Assembly (NCBI GenBank): GCA_027067035.1
Contig: JAMOMO010000453.1
Location: 1 to 5,649 of the forward strand
Origin: Desulfobulbaceae bacterium
GTDB lineage: Bacteria > Desulfobacterota > Desulfobulbia > Desulfobulbales > Desulfocapsaceae
Length of the DNA stretch: 5,649 nt
Direction: 5' to 3'
The notes under the pieces were generated by a model. The model had not been told where the DNA came from. It saw nothing but the letters and a program-made list of their open reading frames with translations, and ran no database searches. A program made the translations under genes and the position numbers. Positions 1 through 5,649 of the stretch are shown one piece after another. Numbering within the stretch: position 1 is the first letter of the stretch; each line of letters starts with the position of its first letter.

Positions 1-1902
1 TTCCGCTGCAGCCTCTTCTGTCGCTTCCCTGTCTTCTCCGGCTTTTTGTGCAGCAGCGGCAGCCGGGTCCTGTCCATCCTTCTGTTTATCAGCATCTTTT
101 TTCGCAGAAGCATCTTCCCCGGATTGAGAACTGTCCTGCTGCCCCCGGGATGACGTATCGTCTTTTGGTTTTCCAGACTCATCACCGGAAGACTGGCCGT
201 CCTGTTTCTGTTCCTGTGCATCCTGACCAGCATCAGAACCGGAATCCTGCTTCTTCTGCTCTCCGCTGTTGTCACCTTTTTGCTGCTGCTGATCCTGCTT
301 CTGGTCCTGCTTCTGATCCTGTTTCTGATCCTGCTTCTTCTGCTGGTCTTTGTTCTGATCCTGTTGCTGCTTCTGTTGTTCCTGCTGCTTTTTCAGCTGT
401 TCCAGCTTCTTTTTCACCAGTTCAAGATTATAACGGGCATCCTCATTCATGGAATTCAGCTGCAGGGCTCCATCAAAAGAGTCCACCGCCTGCTGCCACA
501 TCTCCATTGTATGCTGCGGATCTGTCTGCAGAGTTTCACTTCCCCTTTGAAACAGGGCATTGCCACGATTATAATACGCCTTTTCCTGCAGATTCAGGTC
601 ATCACTTTTCAGGGCCTCGGAAAAAGCCTTTGCTGCATCTTCAAACATATTATTCTTATAGGCTGCAGTCCCGAAATTGTAATGAAGTACCGGATCATCC
701 GGATGTTCCGTCAGCTGTTCATCATAAAATTCCGAGGCGGAAATATAATCACCTGCCCCATAGGCATCTTCTCCTTCAGATGCCCTGAGATCCGCTGCTC
801 CTGAAAAGAGAATGCTGAGCAGCAATACTCCCGCTGCTGCCTGCTGCCGTTTTCTCCGTCCGGCCGTTTTTATAAACGGAATGCGGATGGAACGACTGGA
901 TTTTCTTCCACTCACAGTAAATTCCAGCATCAGCAGAACAATGGCAAGACCAAGGGGCCAGGCAAACCGCTCCAGGGCAACCTTATGCCTTTTTTCGGCC
1001 AGTTCCTCCTTTGGAATCAGGGATAATTTTTCCTGGTAAATAGTCTCAAGTCCCTCTCCGCTGACTCCGAGCGGCACATACAGGCCACCTGTTGCCGCTG
1101 CAATCTCGGTGAGCATTGTTTCATCAAGATGAGAGGTTATGAAATTCCCCGCCTCATCTTTCACAAAACCACTTTTTCCGTCACGACTGATGGGAACCAG
1201 TTCGCCCTCGCTGGTTCCGACACCGACGGTGTAAATTGTCATACCCTTCTCTGCTGCATCCCGTGCCGCCGCAAGGGCATCACCCTGCAGGTTTTCACCG
1301 TCAGTGATCAGTATCAGTATCTTATGGTTGGCCTCATTGGAAAGGACAGCTCCGGCCTCCTCTATGGCCACAGCCAAATCCGTACCTCCCTTGGGGATAA
1401 TCTCGGTATCAACTGCATCAAGCGAACTCTCAAATGCGTTGTAATCAATGGTCATGGGACACATGAGAAAAGCAGATCCCGCAAAGGGCATCAGCCCCAC
1501 ACGATCACCTTCAAGCTGTGAGACAAAATCCATGATGGCAAATTTGGCACGTTTAAGACGATTGGGACGAACGTCTTCCGCCAGCATGCTTTTGGAAGTA
1601 TCCACTGCAAAAAGGATATCAATCCCCTTCCGTTTCACCTCCACCCACTTAAATCCGTACTGGGGCCTGGCCAGGGCCACAAAACAGCAGGCAATTGCCG
1701 CAAGCAGCAGGCATCTTTTAACAAGACGCCGCCTTGAAGAGACATTTCTGCACAACTTAGCCAGGAGATGGGATGCTGCAAAACGCTGCAGGGCCCGCTG
1801 TCTGTTCACTGCCATTTTTTTGTAAAAGAGAAGCAGCAGAATTATCACAGCAGCCCCCACCGGGAACCACAGAGGTGCCCCGAATGTAATCATGTCACTC
1901 AT
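1..1902 (-). CDS. BatB-type VWA protein fused to BatC-type TPR domain and Q/K/D-rich tail (C-terminus beyond window)
   Basis: An open frame of 634 codons runs from the ATG at 1902 to the left edge with no stop, so the C-terminus is missing. Two hydrophobic segments (about residues 11-27 and 63-79, ending in the ALARPQ motif) precede a VWA domain (about 93-290). Its metal site looks intact: DTSKS at 101-105, T174, and D201 in LITDGEN. A third membrane segment lies at about 314-329. After the basic stretch RRKRQQ comes a fourth hydrophobic segment (about 355-371), then TPR-like repeats at about 376-495, including YNFGTAAY and YYNRGNALF. The rest, from about 496, is low-complexity Gln/Lys/Asp/Ser/Ala sequence. 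The start is supported by GGAGGAG nine nt upstream and an ATGA overlap with the batA stop. In Bacteroides-type operons BatB and BatC are separate; fused VWA-TPR proteins are known in Proteobacteria. It probably works with BatA and MoxR at the inner membrane. Family call is sure; client unknown. Confidence 0.93.
   Translation of the reverse strand, partial: MSDMITFGAPLWFPVGAAVIILLLLFYKKMAVNRQRALQRFAASHLLAKLCRNVSSRRRLVKRCLLLAAIACCFVALARPQYGFKWVEVKRKGIDILFAVDTSKSMLAEDVRPNRLKRAKFAIMDFVSQLEGDRVGLMPFAGSAFLMCPMTIDYNAFESSLDAVDTEIIPKGGTDLAVAIEEAGAVLSNEANHKILILITDGENLQGDALAAARDAAEKGMTIYTVGVGTSEGELVPISRDGKSGFVKDEAGNFITSHLDETMLTEIAAATGGLYVPLGVSGEGLETIYQEKLSLIPKEELAEKRHKVALERFAWPLGLAIVLLMLEFTVSGRKSSRSIRIPFIKTAGRRKRQQAAAGVLLLSILFSGAADLRASEGEDAYGAGDYISASEFYDEQLTEHPDDPVLHYNFGTAAYKNNMFEDAAKAFSEALKSDDLNLQEKAYYNRGNALFQRGSETLQTDPQHTMEMWQQAVDSFDGALQLNSMNEDARYNLELVKKKLEQLKKQQEQQKQQQDQNKDQQKKQDQKQDQKQDQKQDQQQQKGDNSGEQKKQDSGSDAGQDAQEQKQDGQSSGDESGKPKDDTSSRGQQDSSQSGEDASAKKDADKQKDGQDPAAAAAQKAGEDREATEEAAAE
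289..336 (-). repeat. 12-nt tandem repeat encoding (KQDQ)4
   Basis: Four consecutive 12-nt units, read on the plus strand as ctgatcctgctt with single-base variants at two positions, encode four copies of Lys-Gln-Asp-Gln at residues 523-538 of the BatB-TPR fusion. The repeat sits inside a wider Gln/Lys-rich tract (about residues 500-550) made almost only of CAG, AAG/AAA and GAT/GAC codons. The length is a multiple of three, so gain or loss of a unit would keep the reading frame. The variant units show it is not freshly expanded. Confidence 0.9.
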
Positions 1903-2885
1903 GGCAGACGTCTCCTCCCCAGCAGAATTTCAATTCCCAGAAAAAACAGTGCCGCAAAGACAAACCAGGAGTACAATTCTCGATAATTCTCAAATTTTTT
2001 AATATTTCTGGTGGTGGTTTCCATACTGTTAATCTCTTTATATACCTTTTCAAGGGACTCTGTATCAGTGGCCCGAAAGTATTGCCCTCCTGTCATTTCA
2101 GCCACCTTTCCCAGGGTCTCATCATCAATATCCACCTTCACCCGCATCAGGTGTCTGCGCCCAAACCGGTCCTTCACCGGCATGGGTGCCTCCCCTCTGG
2201 TTCCGGCTCCGATTGTGTAGACCTTGATACCAAGCGCTTCAGCCGCCTCCGCAGCAACCAGAGGCGGCACATTTCCGGCATTGTTCATGCCGTCGGTGAG
2301 CAGGATCATGATCCGTGATTTTGCATCACGATCACGGAGACGATTCAAACCGCTGCCAATGGCACTTCCGATGGCTGTTCCATCTTCCACCATGCCGATG
2401 GACAGAGACTCAAGGCGCTTCAGAAGCCAGTCATGATCCAGGGTAAGCGGACTGACCATATAGGGTCGCCCGCTGAATGCCAGAAGCCCTATACGGTCAT
2501 TGGGCCGCTCTTTTATAAAGGTGTTCATGACGGATTTCACCACATCGAGACGGTTGGCTGCCTTGCCATCCAGGGTGAAATCCAGGGCCTCCATGGAACC
2601 TGAGACATCCACCGCCAGAAGAATATCGATGCCACTGGCCTCAATTTCTGTGGTGGTGTTTCCCAGCTGGGGACGGGCTGCCGCCACAATCAGCAGGGCA
2701 AGTCCCGCCAGACGAAGGGCTGCCATAACGCTGCCCGGCCCGGTTTTTCTTCCCGCCGCCATGGTGGCGGCTAGACTGGTTGACGAAAAGACCAGGGCCG
2801 GAGCGGCACTGCGACGGCCACGAAGGAGGGCCAGCAGTGGCAGAAACGCCAGCAGCCAGAGCAGTTCAGGATAAAGAAATCGCAT
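1899..2885 (-). CDS. batA: BatA-type membrane-anchored VWA protein
   Basis: This 328-residue protein matches BatA in length and layout. Hydrophobic segments lie at about residues 5-21 and 52-70, the second ending in AARPQ, a signature of BatA/BatB proteins. A VWA domain follows (about 86-285), then a C-terminal membrane helix (about 305-322) and a basic end (GRRRLP). The MIDAS metal site is complete: DVSGS at 93-97, T170 in EDGTAIGSAIG, and D198 in LLTDGMNN. The VWA domain should face the periplasm if the helices are placed as in relatives. An in-frame ATG at 3005 exists, but it would add 40 unconserved residues and overlap the DUF4381 gene by over 110 nt. The ATG at 2885, giving MRFLYPELLWLL, is typical of the family. 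It has a G-rich Shine-Dalgarno (AAGGGGGG, 10 nt upstream) and lies 4 nt after the DUF4381 stop. Its TGA overlaps the next start (ATGA). Predicted partner of the BatB-TPR protein and MoxR. Confidence 0.95.
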   Translation of the reverse strand: MRFLYPELLWLLAFLPLLALLRGRRSAAPALVFSSTSLAATMAAGRKTGPGSVMAALRLAGLALLIVAAARPQLGNTTTEIEASGIDILLAVDVSGSMEALDFTLDGKAANRLDVVKSVMNTFIKERPNDRIGLLAFSGRPYMVSPLTLDHDWLLKRLESLSIGMVEDGTAIGSAIGSGLNRLRDRDAKSRIMILLTDGMNNAGNVPPLVAAEAAEALGIKVYTIGAGTRGEAPMPVKDRFGRRHLMRVKVDIDDETLGKVAEMTGGQYFRATDTESLEKVYKEINSMETTTRNIKKFENYRELYSWFVFAALFFLGIEILLGRRRLP

Positions 2886-2889
2886 AATC

Positions 2890-3414
2890 CTAGTTCCCCC
2901 CTTCTCTGGTTTCACGGGTCTCTTCGATGAAATTCCGTACTGCAGATTCCATCCTGTCCATAACAACCATATCCGGCGTACAACGTGCAAATTTAGCCAT
3001 ATCACACTCTTTCAGACACTCTTCCAGGCGACCACGCTGTTCTTCGGAAAAAAGAGACTGCCCGTCCCCGAACCTGTCTGTGATTGCCGAAAAAAACTCT
3101 CGGGTGGTCTGCCTGCTGGTCTTGATGCGAAAACGTTTTTCAATATACTTTCGCAGGATTCCCGAAACCTCAGCGGCATACTGCAGCCCCTGCTCCACAG
3201 TCATCATATTTCTGGCCCGGATAAGATCCGCCAGGGCCTCTTCATGGGCAGCCGGCAGCTTCACAGCTTTTTTTCTTCTCCGGAAAAACCAGTAGAGCAG
3301 CCCGAGTAAAACCAGAACCGCCACTGCCACTGCGACGTATACTGCATAGGCGGGCTCTTCGGGAAGAGTGAGGGGAGGCTGTATATCACGTAAAAGCAAT
3401 TGCTCCTGATTCAT
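2890..3414 (-). CDS. DUF4381 family single-pass membrane protein
   Basis: This protein of 174 residues has a short N-terminus containing LRDIQPP, close to the conserved LRDIxxP start of DUF4381 proteins. One strong membrane helix follows at about residues 24-44, then a basic stop-transfer stretch (FFRRRKKA) and a mostly helical soluble part. That part contains SRQTTREFF (100-108) and CDMAKFAR (137-144), blocks typical of the family. By the positive-inside rule the C-terminal part should be cytoplasmic, where it could contact MoxR or the DUF58 protein; that is inference. The start has AAGGAG nine nt upstream and overlaps the DUF58 stop as ATGA. Proteins of this family sit between DUF58 and batA in many such operons, and their biochemical role is not known. 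The acidic-basic end (ETRETREGGN) overlaps the ribosome site of batA. Confidence 0.9.
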   Translation of the reverse strand: MNQEQLLLRDIQPPLTLPEEPAYAVYVAVAVAVLVLLGLLYWFFRRRKKAVKLPAAHEEALADLIRARNMMTVEQGLQYAAEVSGILRKYIEKRFRIKTSRQTTREFFSAITDRFGDGQSLFSEEQRGRLEECLKECDMAKFARCTPDMVVMDRMESAVRNFIEETRETREGGN

Positions 3415-4325
3415 CTGCTGATTCTCCTTCTTCTGTTCCCGAAAAAATTCAACAGGGGCGGGACATAGGATTTATCTGTGGAGAGATCAAGGAGATCCAC
3501 ACCAACGGAACGAATGGTCCTGTGGAGAAGTTTCTCTCTGTCGGCTGCAAGCTCCGCATAGCCGCGGCGTACAGCTGGATCTGAGGTGTCAAGCTCTACC
3601 TGGGCACCGCTTTCCGCATCCTCGATGGTGAGCCAGCCCACATCGGGCAGGCTGTGTTCACGGGGATCGGAAACAATCATGGCAATCAGATCATGGCGGC
3701 TGTTGCTCACCTGCAGTTTCGGCTGGAGAGCGGCAAGGCCCTCCTCGAAATCACCGGGCAGGCAGAAATCTGAGATCAGAAAGGTGACACATTTTCGTTT
3801 TGCCACCTCATTGACAAAGTCCAGTGCAACGATGAGATCCGTCTGTCTACCCTGCGGCTGAAAAAAGAGAATCTCCCTGATCAGTCTCAGAATATGGGAA
3901 CGTCCCTTTTTGGGAGGAATATAGAGCTCAACAAAGTCGGAAAAGAGCACCAGTCCCACCTTGTCATTGTTACGCACCGCTGAAAAGGCCAGTACGGATC
4001 CCAGTTCTGCCATGATTTCACGTTTGGAGCTTGTGGCCGAACCAAAATCCCCCGAACCTGAAATATCAATGAGGAGCATGATGGTAAGCTCCCGCTCCTC
4101 GGTGAACTTCTTGACATGGGGCACCCCGGTACGGGCCGTGACATTCCAGTCTATGGTGCGGATTTCATCCCCTGCCACATACTCCCGGACCTCATCAAAG
4201 TTCATGCCCCGCCCCTTGAACACGGACTGATAGCTTCCTGCCAGGGTGTCGTTCACCAGCCGCGAGGTACGCACCTCCACCTGACGAACTTTTTTGAGGA
4301 TCTCTTTTGTTATCTGTTCTTCCAT
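3411..4325 (-). CDS. DUF58 domain protein, VWA-like, cytoplasmic
   Basis: The product has 304 residues and no membrane segment, so it is probably cytoplasmic. It carries the DUF58 signature GRGMNFDEVREY (38-49) followed by GDEIRTIDWNVTAR (52-65). A VWA-like fold follows: DISGS at 87-91 ending the strand TIMLLIDISGS, T162 and D163 in RQTDL, and D186 in FLISDF. These match the three MIDAS motif positions, so metal binding appears possible. The C-terminus is Arg-rich (NRRRRISR). DUF58 genes are found directly beside MoxR genes across bacteria, and the protein is thought to be an adaptor or substrate selector for the ATPase; here that is inference from context. The ribosome site before the ATG at 4325 is weak (GAG about 8 nt upstream), unlike its neighbours. 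It is separated from moxR by 70 nt, the only real gap within the operon. Confidence 0.94.
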   Translation of the reverse strand: MEEQITKEILKKVRQVEVRTSRLVNDTLAGSYQSVFKGRGMNFDEVREYVAGDEIRTIDWNVTARTGVPHVKKFTEERELTIMLLIDISGSGDFGSATSSKREIMAELGSVLAFSAVRNNDKVGLVLFSDFVELYIPPKKGRSHILRLIREILFFQPQGRQTDLIVALDFVNEVAKRKCVTFLISDFCLPGDFEEGLAALQPKLQVSNSRHDLIAMIVSDPREHSLPDVGWLTIEDAESGAQVELDTSDPAVRRGYAELAADREKLLHRTIRSVGVDLLDLSTDKSYVPPLLNFFGNRRRRISR

Positions 4326-4395
4326 TACACACTCGTTTCAATACAAAAATATTTCTGCTTCAAAACACCATCGTTTACCATCGGAATCAGTCGAT
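4326..4395 (-). other. 70-nt spacer between moxR and DUF58 gene
   Basis: This is the only non-overlapping stretch of note within the operon. On the minus strand a small inverted repeat GAATC-GACT-GATTC (4384-4397) overlaps the moxR stop codon. Next come two copies of CGATGGT with a 10-nt period (4367-4373 and 4377-4383), then an AT-rich stretch. No run of T follows the hairpin, so it is not a classic terminator. I see no convincing internal promoter: the best -35/-10 pair is weak. It could set transcript stability or lower expression of the downstream genes. Confidence 0.4.
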
Positions 4396-5460
4396 TCAGG
4401 GAACAGGAACGGTGTCCAGAATCTTCCTGATAATATCCTCGCTGCTGATTGCCTCAGCCTCAGCCTCGTAGGAAATACGGATCCGATGCCGCATCACATC
4501 CATGGCTGCCGCCTTCACATCATCCGGAGTCACATAGCCGCGACCGGCGAGAAAGGCGAGGGCACGGGATACAGCCTTCAGGTTGATGGTGGCACGGGGA
4601 GATGCGCCTGTTTCAATATAGTCATGAAGATCAAGGCCAAACTCTTTCGGGTCACGGGTGGCACAGACAAGTGAGACGATATAGTCTTTTATCTTGTCAT
4701 CCATATAGATGCTGTCCACCACCTTTCTGGAGGCAAGAATATCATCGGGACCAATCACTGGATTCACCGCAATCCGGGAATCGGTGTGATCAACGGCATC
4801 CAGAATCATCCGTTCCTGGGTGATGCTGGGATAATCAACCACAACCTTCAGCATAAAACGATCCACCTGGGCCTCCGGAAGGGGATAGGTTCCCTCCTGC
4901 TCAATGGGGTTCTGAGTGGCCAGCACCAGAAATAACTCAGGCAGATCAAAGGTCTCGTCACCAATGGTCACCTGTTTCTCCTGCATGGCCTCAAGCATTG
5001 CCGACTGTACCTTTGCAGGTGCCCTGTTCACCTCATCAGCCAAGATAAGAGAGGAAAAAACAGGCCCTTTCTTGACCTCAAACAGGGTGTCTTTGGGATT
5101 ATATATCTGCGTTCCGATGATATCAGCCGGAAGCATGTCAGGGGTAAACTGGATACGCTGAAAATCCGTCTGTACTGCCATGGCCAGAGTCTTCACCGCA
5201 AGGGTCTTGGCCAGACCCGGCAGACCTTCCAGGAGAATATGTCCTCCGGTGAGCAGGCCCACCAGCAGGCGTTCCACAAGGTGTTCCTGACCAATAATGG
5301 TCTTGGCCATCTCCTGACGGAGCAGGCCAACCCAGGCGGAACTTGCCACCACGGACTCATTGATTGCCTGAATGGAGGTGTATCCTTCCGGCTTCGACAC
5401 TGGTGCCGGCGGTACTATCACGGATGAAGAGGTGTCAACTGATGCATTCTGCGGGTTCAT
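4396..5460 (-). CDS. moxR: MoxR family AAA+ ATPase
   Basis: The 354-residue product is a MoxR-class AAA+ ATPase, a little longer than many relatives because of a Ser/Pro/Val-rich N-terminal leader of about 27 residues. Motifs in order: IIGQEHLVERLL (55-66); Walker A GLPGLAKT (79-86); Walker B LILADEVNRA (138-147) with D142 and E143; sensor 1 ATQNP (181-185); the conserved YPLPEAQVDRFM block (192-203) with R201 as likely arginine-finger region; and sensor 2 GASPRA (285-290) with R289. All catalytic residues are present. Members are cytoplasmic ATPases that act as chaperone-like remodelers with VWA-domain partners, as in MoxR-assisted methanol dehydrogenase maturation and RavA-ViaA. Here the partners should be the DUF58 and Bat proteins downstream. 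The ATG at 5460 has a strong site (AAGGAG, 5 nt upstream). It is the first gene of the operon, behind a candidate promoter. Confidence 0.97.
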   Translation of the reverse strand: MNPQNASVDTSSSVIVPPAPVSKPEGYTSIQAINESVVASSAWVGLLRQEMAKTIIGQEHLVERLLVGLLTGGHILLEGLPGLAKTLAVKTLAMAVQTDFQRIQFTPDMLPADIIGTQIYNPKDTLFEVKKGPVFSSLILADEVNRAPAKVQSAMLEAMQEKQVTIGDETFDLPELFLVLATQNPIEQEGTYPLPEAQVDRFMLKVVVDYPSITQERMILDAVDHTDSRIAVNPVIGPDDILASRKVVDSIYMDDKIKDYIVSLVCATRDPKEFGLDLHDYIETGASPRATINLKAVSRALAFLAGRGYVTPDDVKAAAMDVMRHRIRISYEAEAEAISSEDIIRKILDTVPVP

Positions 5461-5465
5461 AAAAG

Positions 5466-5474
5466 CTCCTTCTT
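5466..5474 (-). promoter_or_regulatory. Shine-Dalgarno site of moxR
   Basis: The minus strand reads AAGAAGGAG, ending 5 nt before the ATG at 5460. This near-perfect anti-16S match fixes the moxR start and rules out downstream Met codons. Confidence 0.85.
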
Positions 5475-5510
5475 GCTGAAAATATAAGAGTTACCGAAAT
5501 CACATCCATA

Positions 5511-5532
5511 CTGTAACAAGTAAACATTACAG
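5511..5532. promoter_or_regulatory. Inverted repeat CTGTAA-N10-TTACAG, possible operator
   Basis: A perfect 6-bp inverted repeat with a 10-nt spacer covers the candidate -10 box and predicted start site of the moxR promoter. That is a natural place for a repressor. The same TGTAA half-site occurs in the palindrome at 5547-5564. I do not recognise the regulator. Confidence 0.35.
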
Positions 5533-5554
5533 AATCCTTACCGCTTCATTACAA
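5526..5554 (-). promoter_or_regulatory. Candidate sigma-70 promoter of the moxR-bat operon
   Basis: On the minus strand a -35-like TTGTAA (5554-5549, 4 of 6 consensus bases) and a -10-like TGTAAT (5531-5526, 5 of 6) are separated by exactly 17 nt. Transcription would start near 5519, giving a leader of about 59 nt before the moxR ATG. An 8-nt A tract (minus strand, 5578-5571) lies roughly 50-60 nt upstream of that point, where an UP element would sit. Both hexamers lie inside copies of the heptamer TGTAATG, so promoter and putative operators coincide. Prediction by eye only. Confidence 0.45.
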
Positions 5555-5564
5555 TGATGTAATG
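5547..5564. promoter_or_regulatory. Palindrome CATTACA-ATGA-TGTAATG, possible operator
   Basis: A perfect 7-bp inverted repeat with a 4-nt spacer lies between the two divergent genes and overlaps the candidate -35 box of the moxR promoter. A third copy of the same heptamer (CATTACA) is at 5525-5531, 22 nt away, about two helical turns. The layout suits a dimeric DNA-binding protein. On the plus strand the same palindrome can also form a hairpin (see findings). Confidence 0.4.
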
Positions 5565-5602
5565 TCAGGATTTTTTTTATCTCTCCTGCAGAGAGTGGTG
5601 CC

Positions 5603-5649
5603 ATGCCGTTTGTCCGTTCAGGGAAACTATGCTACTATCAGGAAGTTTT
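5603..5649 (+). CDS. Start of a divergent gene, possible alpha/beta hydrolase (partial)
   Basis: An ATG at 5603 opens a frame that runs off the right edge after 15 full codons: MPFVRSGKLCYYQEV. This resembles the N-terminus of many alpha/beta-hydrolase-fold proteins, which often read MPxxxxxGxxLxYxxxG just before the first beta strands. A purine-rich GAGAG lies 7 nt upstream as a modest ribosome site. The gene would be transcribed away from the moxR operon, sharing the 142-nt region 5461-5602. Only 15 residues are visible, so the family is a guess and the gene itself is unproven. The competing reading is a 23-codon minus-strand frame entering from the right edge and ending at TAA 5577-5579; it has no recognisable content. 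Confidence 0.45.
   Translation, partial: MPFVRSGKLCYYQEV

Noticed and set aside
48..788. Plus-strand frame of 246 codons rich in Pro, Ser and His
   Set aside because: Another antisense shadow of the same low-complexity region; the opposite strand holds a clear, conserved VWA-TPR gene.
280..804. Plus-strand frame coding a very Leu-rich, seemingly multi-membrane protein
   Set aside because: It is the antisense image of the CAG/AAG/GAT-rich tail and TPR part of the minus-strand BatB-TPR gene: CTG/CTT/ATC codons give poly-Leu/Ile. It has no ribosome site and no family resemblance.
2500..2874. Plus-strand Arg/Ser/Ala-rich frame opposite batA
   Set aside because: Composition is typical of the reverse complement of a coding gene; no motifs, and batA is certain on the other strand.
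2886..3005. Extended batA start at 3005 adding 40 residues
   Set aside because: It would overlap DUF4381 by over 110 nt and place odd sequence before the conserved MRFLYPELLWLL start, which has its own ribosome site.
3887..4144. Minus-strand 85-codon frame inside the DUF58 gene
   Set aside because: It lies out of frame within a gene whose DUF58 and MIDAS motifs are intact; no independent support.
5584..5605. Sigma-54-like TGGCAC...TGCA on the minus strand
   Set aside because: The GG-to-GC spacing is 11 instead of the required 10, and it lies over 120 nt from moxR with no enhancer-like sites seen.
5610..5638. Plus-strand TTGTCC-17-TACTAT with TGC extended -10, a possible promoter
   Set aside because: It falls inside the proposed start of the divergent coding frame, and both hexamers match only 4 of 6 bases; it would matter again if that frame proves false.
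5577..5648. Minus-strand 23-codon open frame from the right edge ending in TAA, as the tail of an upstream gene
   Set aside because: An open run this short is expected often by chance and the residues show no recognisable ending; the plus-strand start reads better.

Overview
The window holds most of a MoxR/von Willebrand A ("Bat", Bacteroides-aerotolerance-type) operon, written entirely on the minus strand and read from right to left, plus what looks like the first 15 codons of a divergent plus-strand gene at the right edge. Base composition is moderate, codon use is similar from gene to gene, Shine-Dalgarno sites are clear, and the inner-membrane anchoring of the products fits a Gram-negative bacterium. 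The order moxR - DUF58 - DUF4381 - batA - batB with TPR is common in Proteobacteria and Desulfobacterota. A sulfate-reducing or related deltaproteobacterial lineage is my guess, but the sequence does not prove it.

Layout, in transcription order. 5461-5602 is a divergent intergenic region with a candidate sigma-70 promoter built on repeated TGTAATG heptamers. 5460-4396 is a MoxR AAA+ ATPase, followed by a 70-nt gap with a small hairpin and a short direct repeat. 4325-3411 is a DUF58 protein with a VWA-like MIDAS site. 3414-2890 is a single-pass DUF4381 protein. 2885-1899 is BatA, a membrane-anchored VWA protein. 1902 to the left edge is a BatB-type VWA protein fused in frame to TPRs and a long Gln/Lys/Asp-rich tail (BatB-BatC fusion); it is still open at base 1. 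Junctions after DUF58 are very tight: two ATGA overlaps and one 4-nt gap, so the last four genes are probably translationally coupled.

Working model: MoxR is a cytoplasmic AAA+ ATPase of the class that partners VWA proteins. DUF58 is a cytoplasmic metal-dependent adaptor. DUF4381, BatA and the BatB-TPR fusion sit in the inner membrane, and the TPR/Gln-rich part probably faces the periplasm. In related systems the set is linked to stress tolerance, envelope integrity or maturation of metal enzymes, but the client is unknown here. BatD-like and similar genes, if present, would lie left of base 1.

This is a recognisable family, not a wholly new system. The parts most worth a second look are the retained signal-peptide-like segment at the BatB/BatC junction, the repeat-rich tail, and the heptamer-based promoter/operator region shared with the divergent gene.
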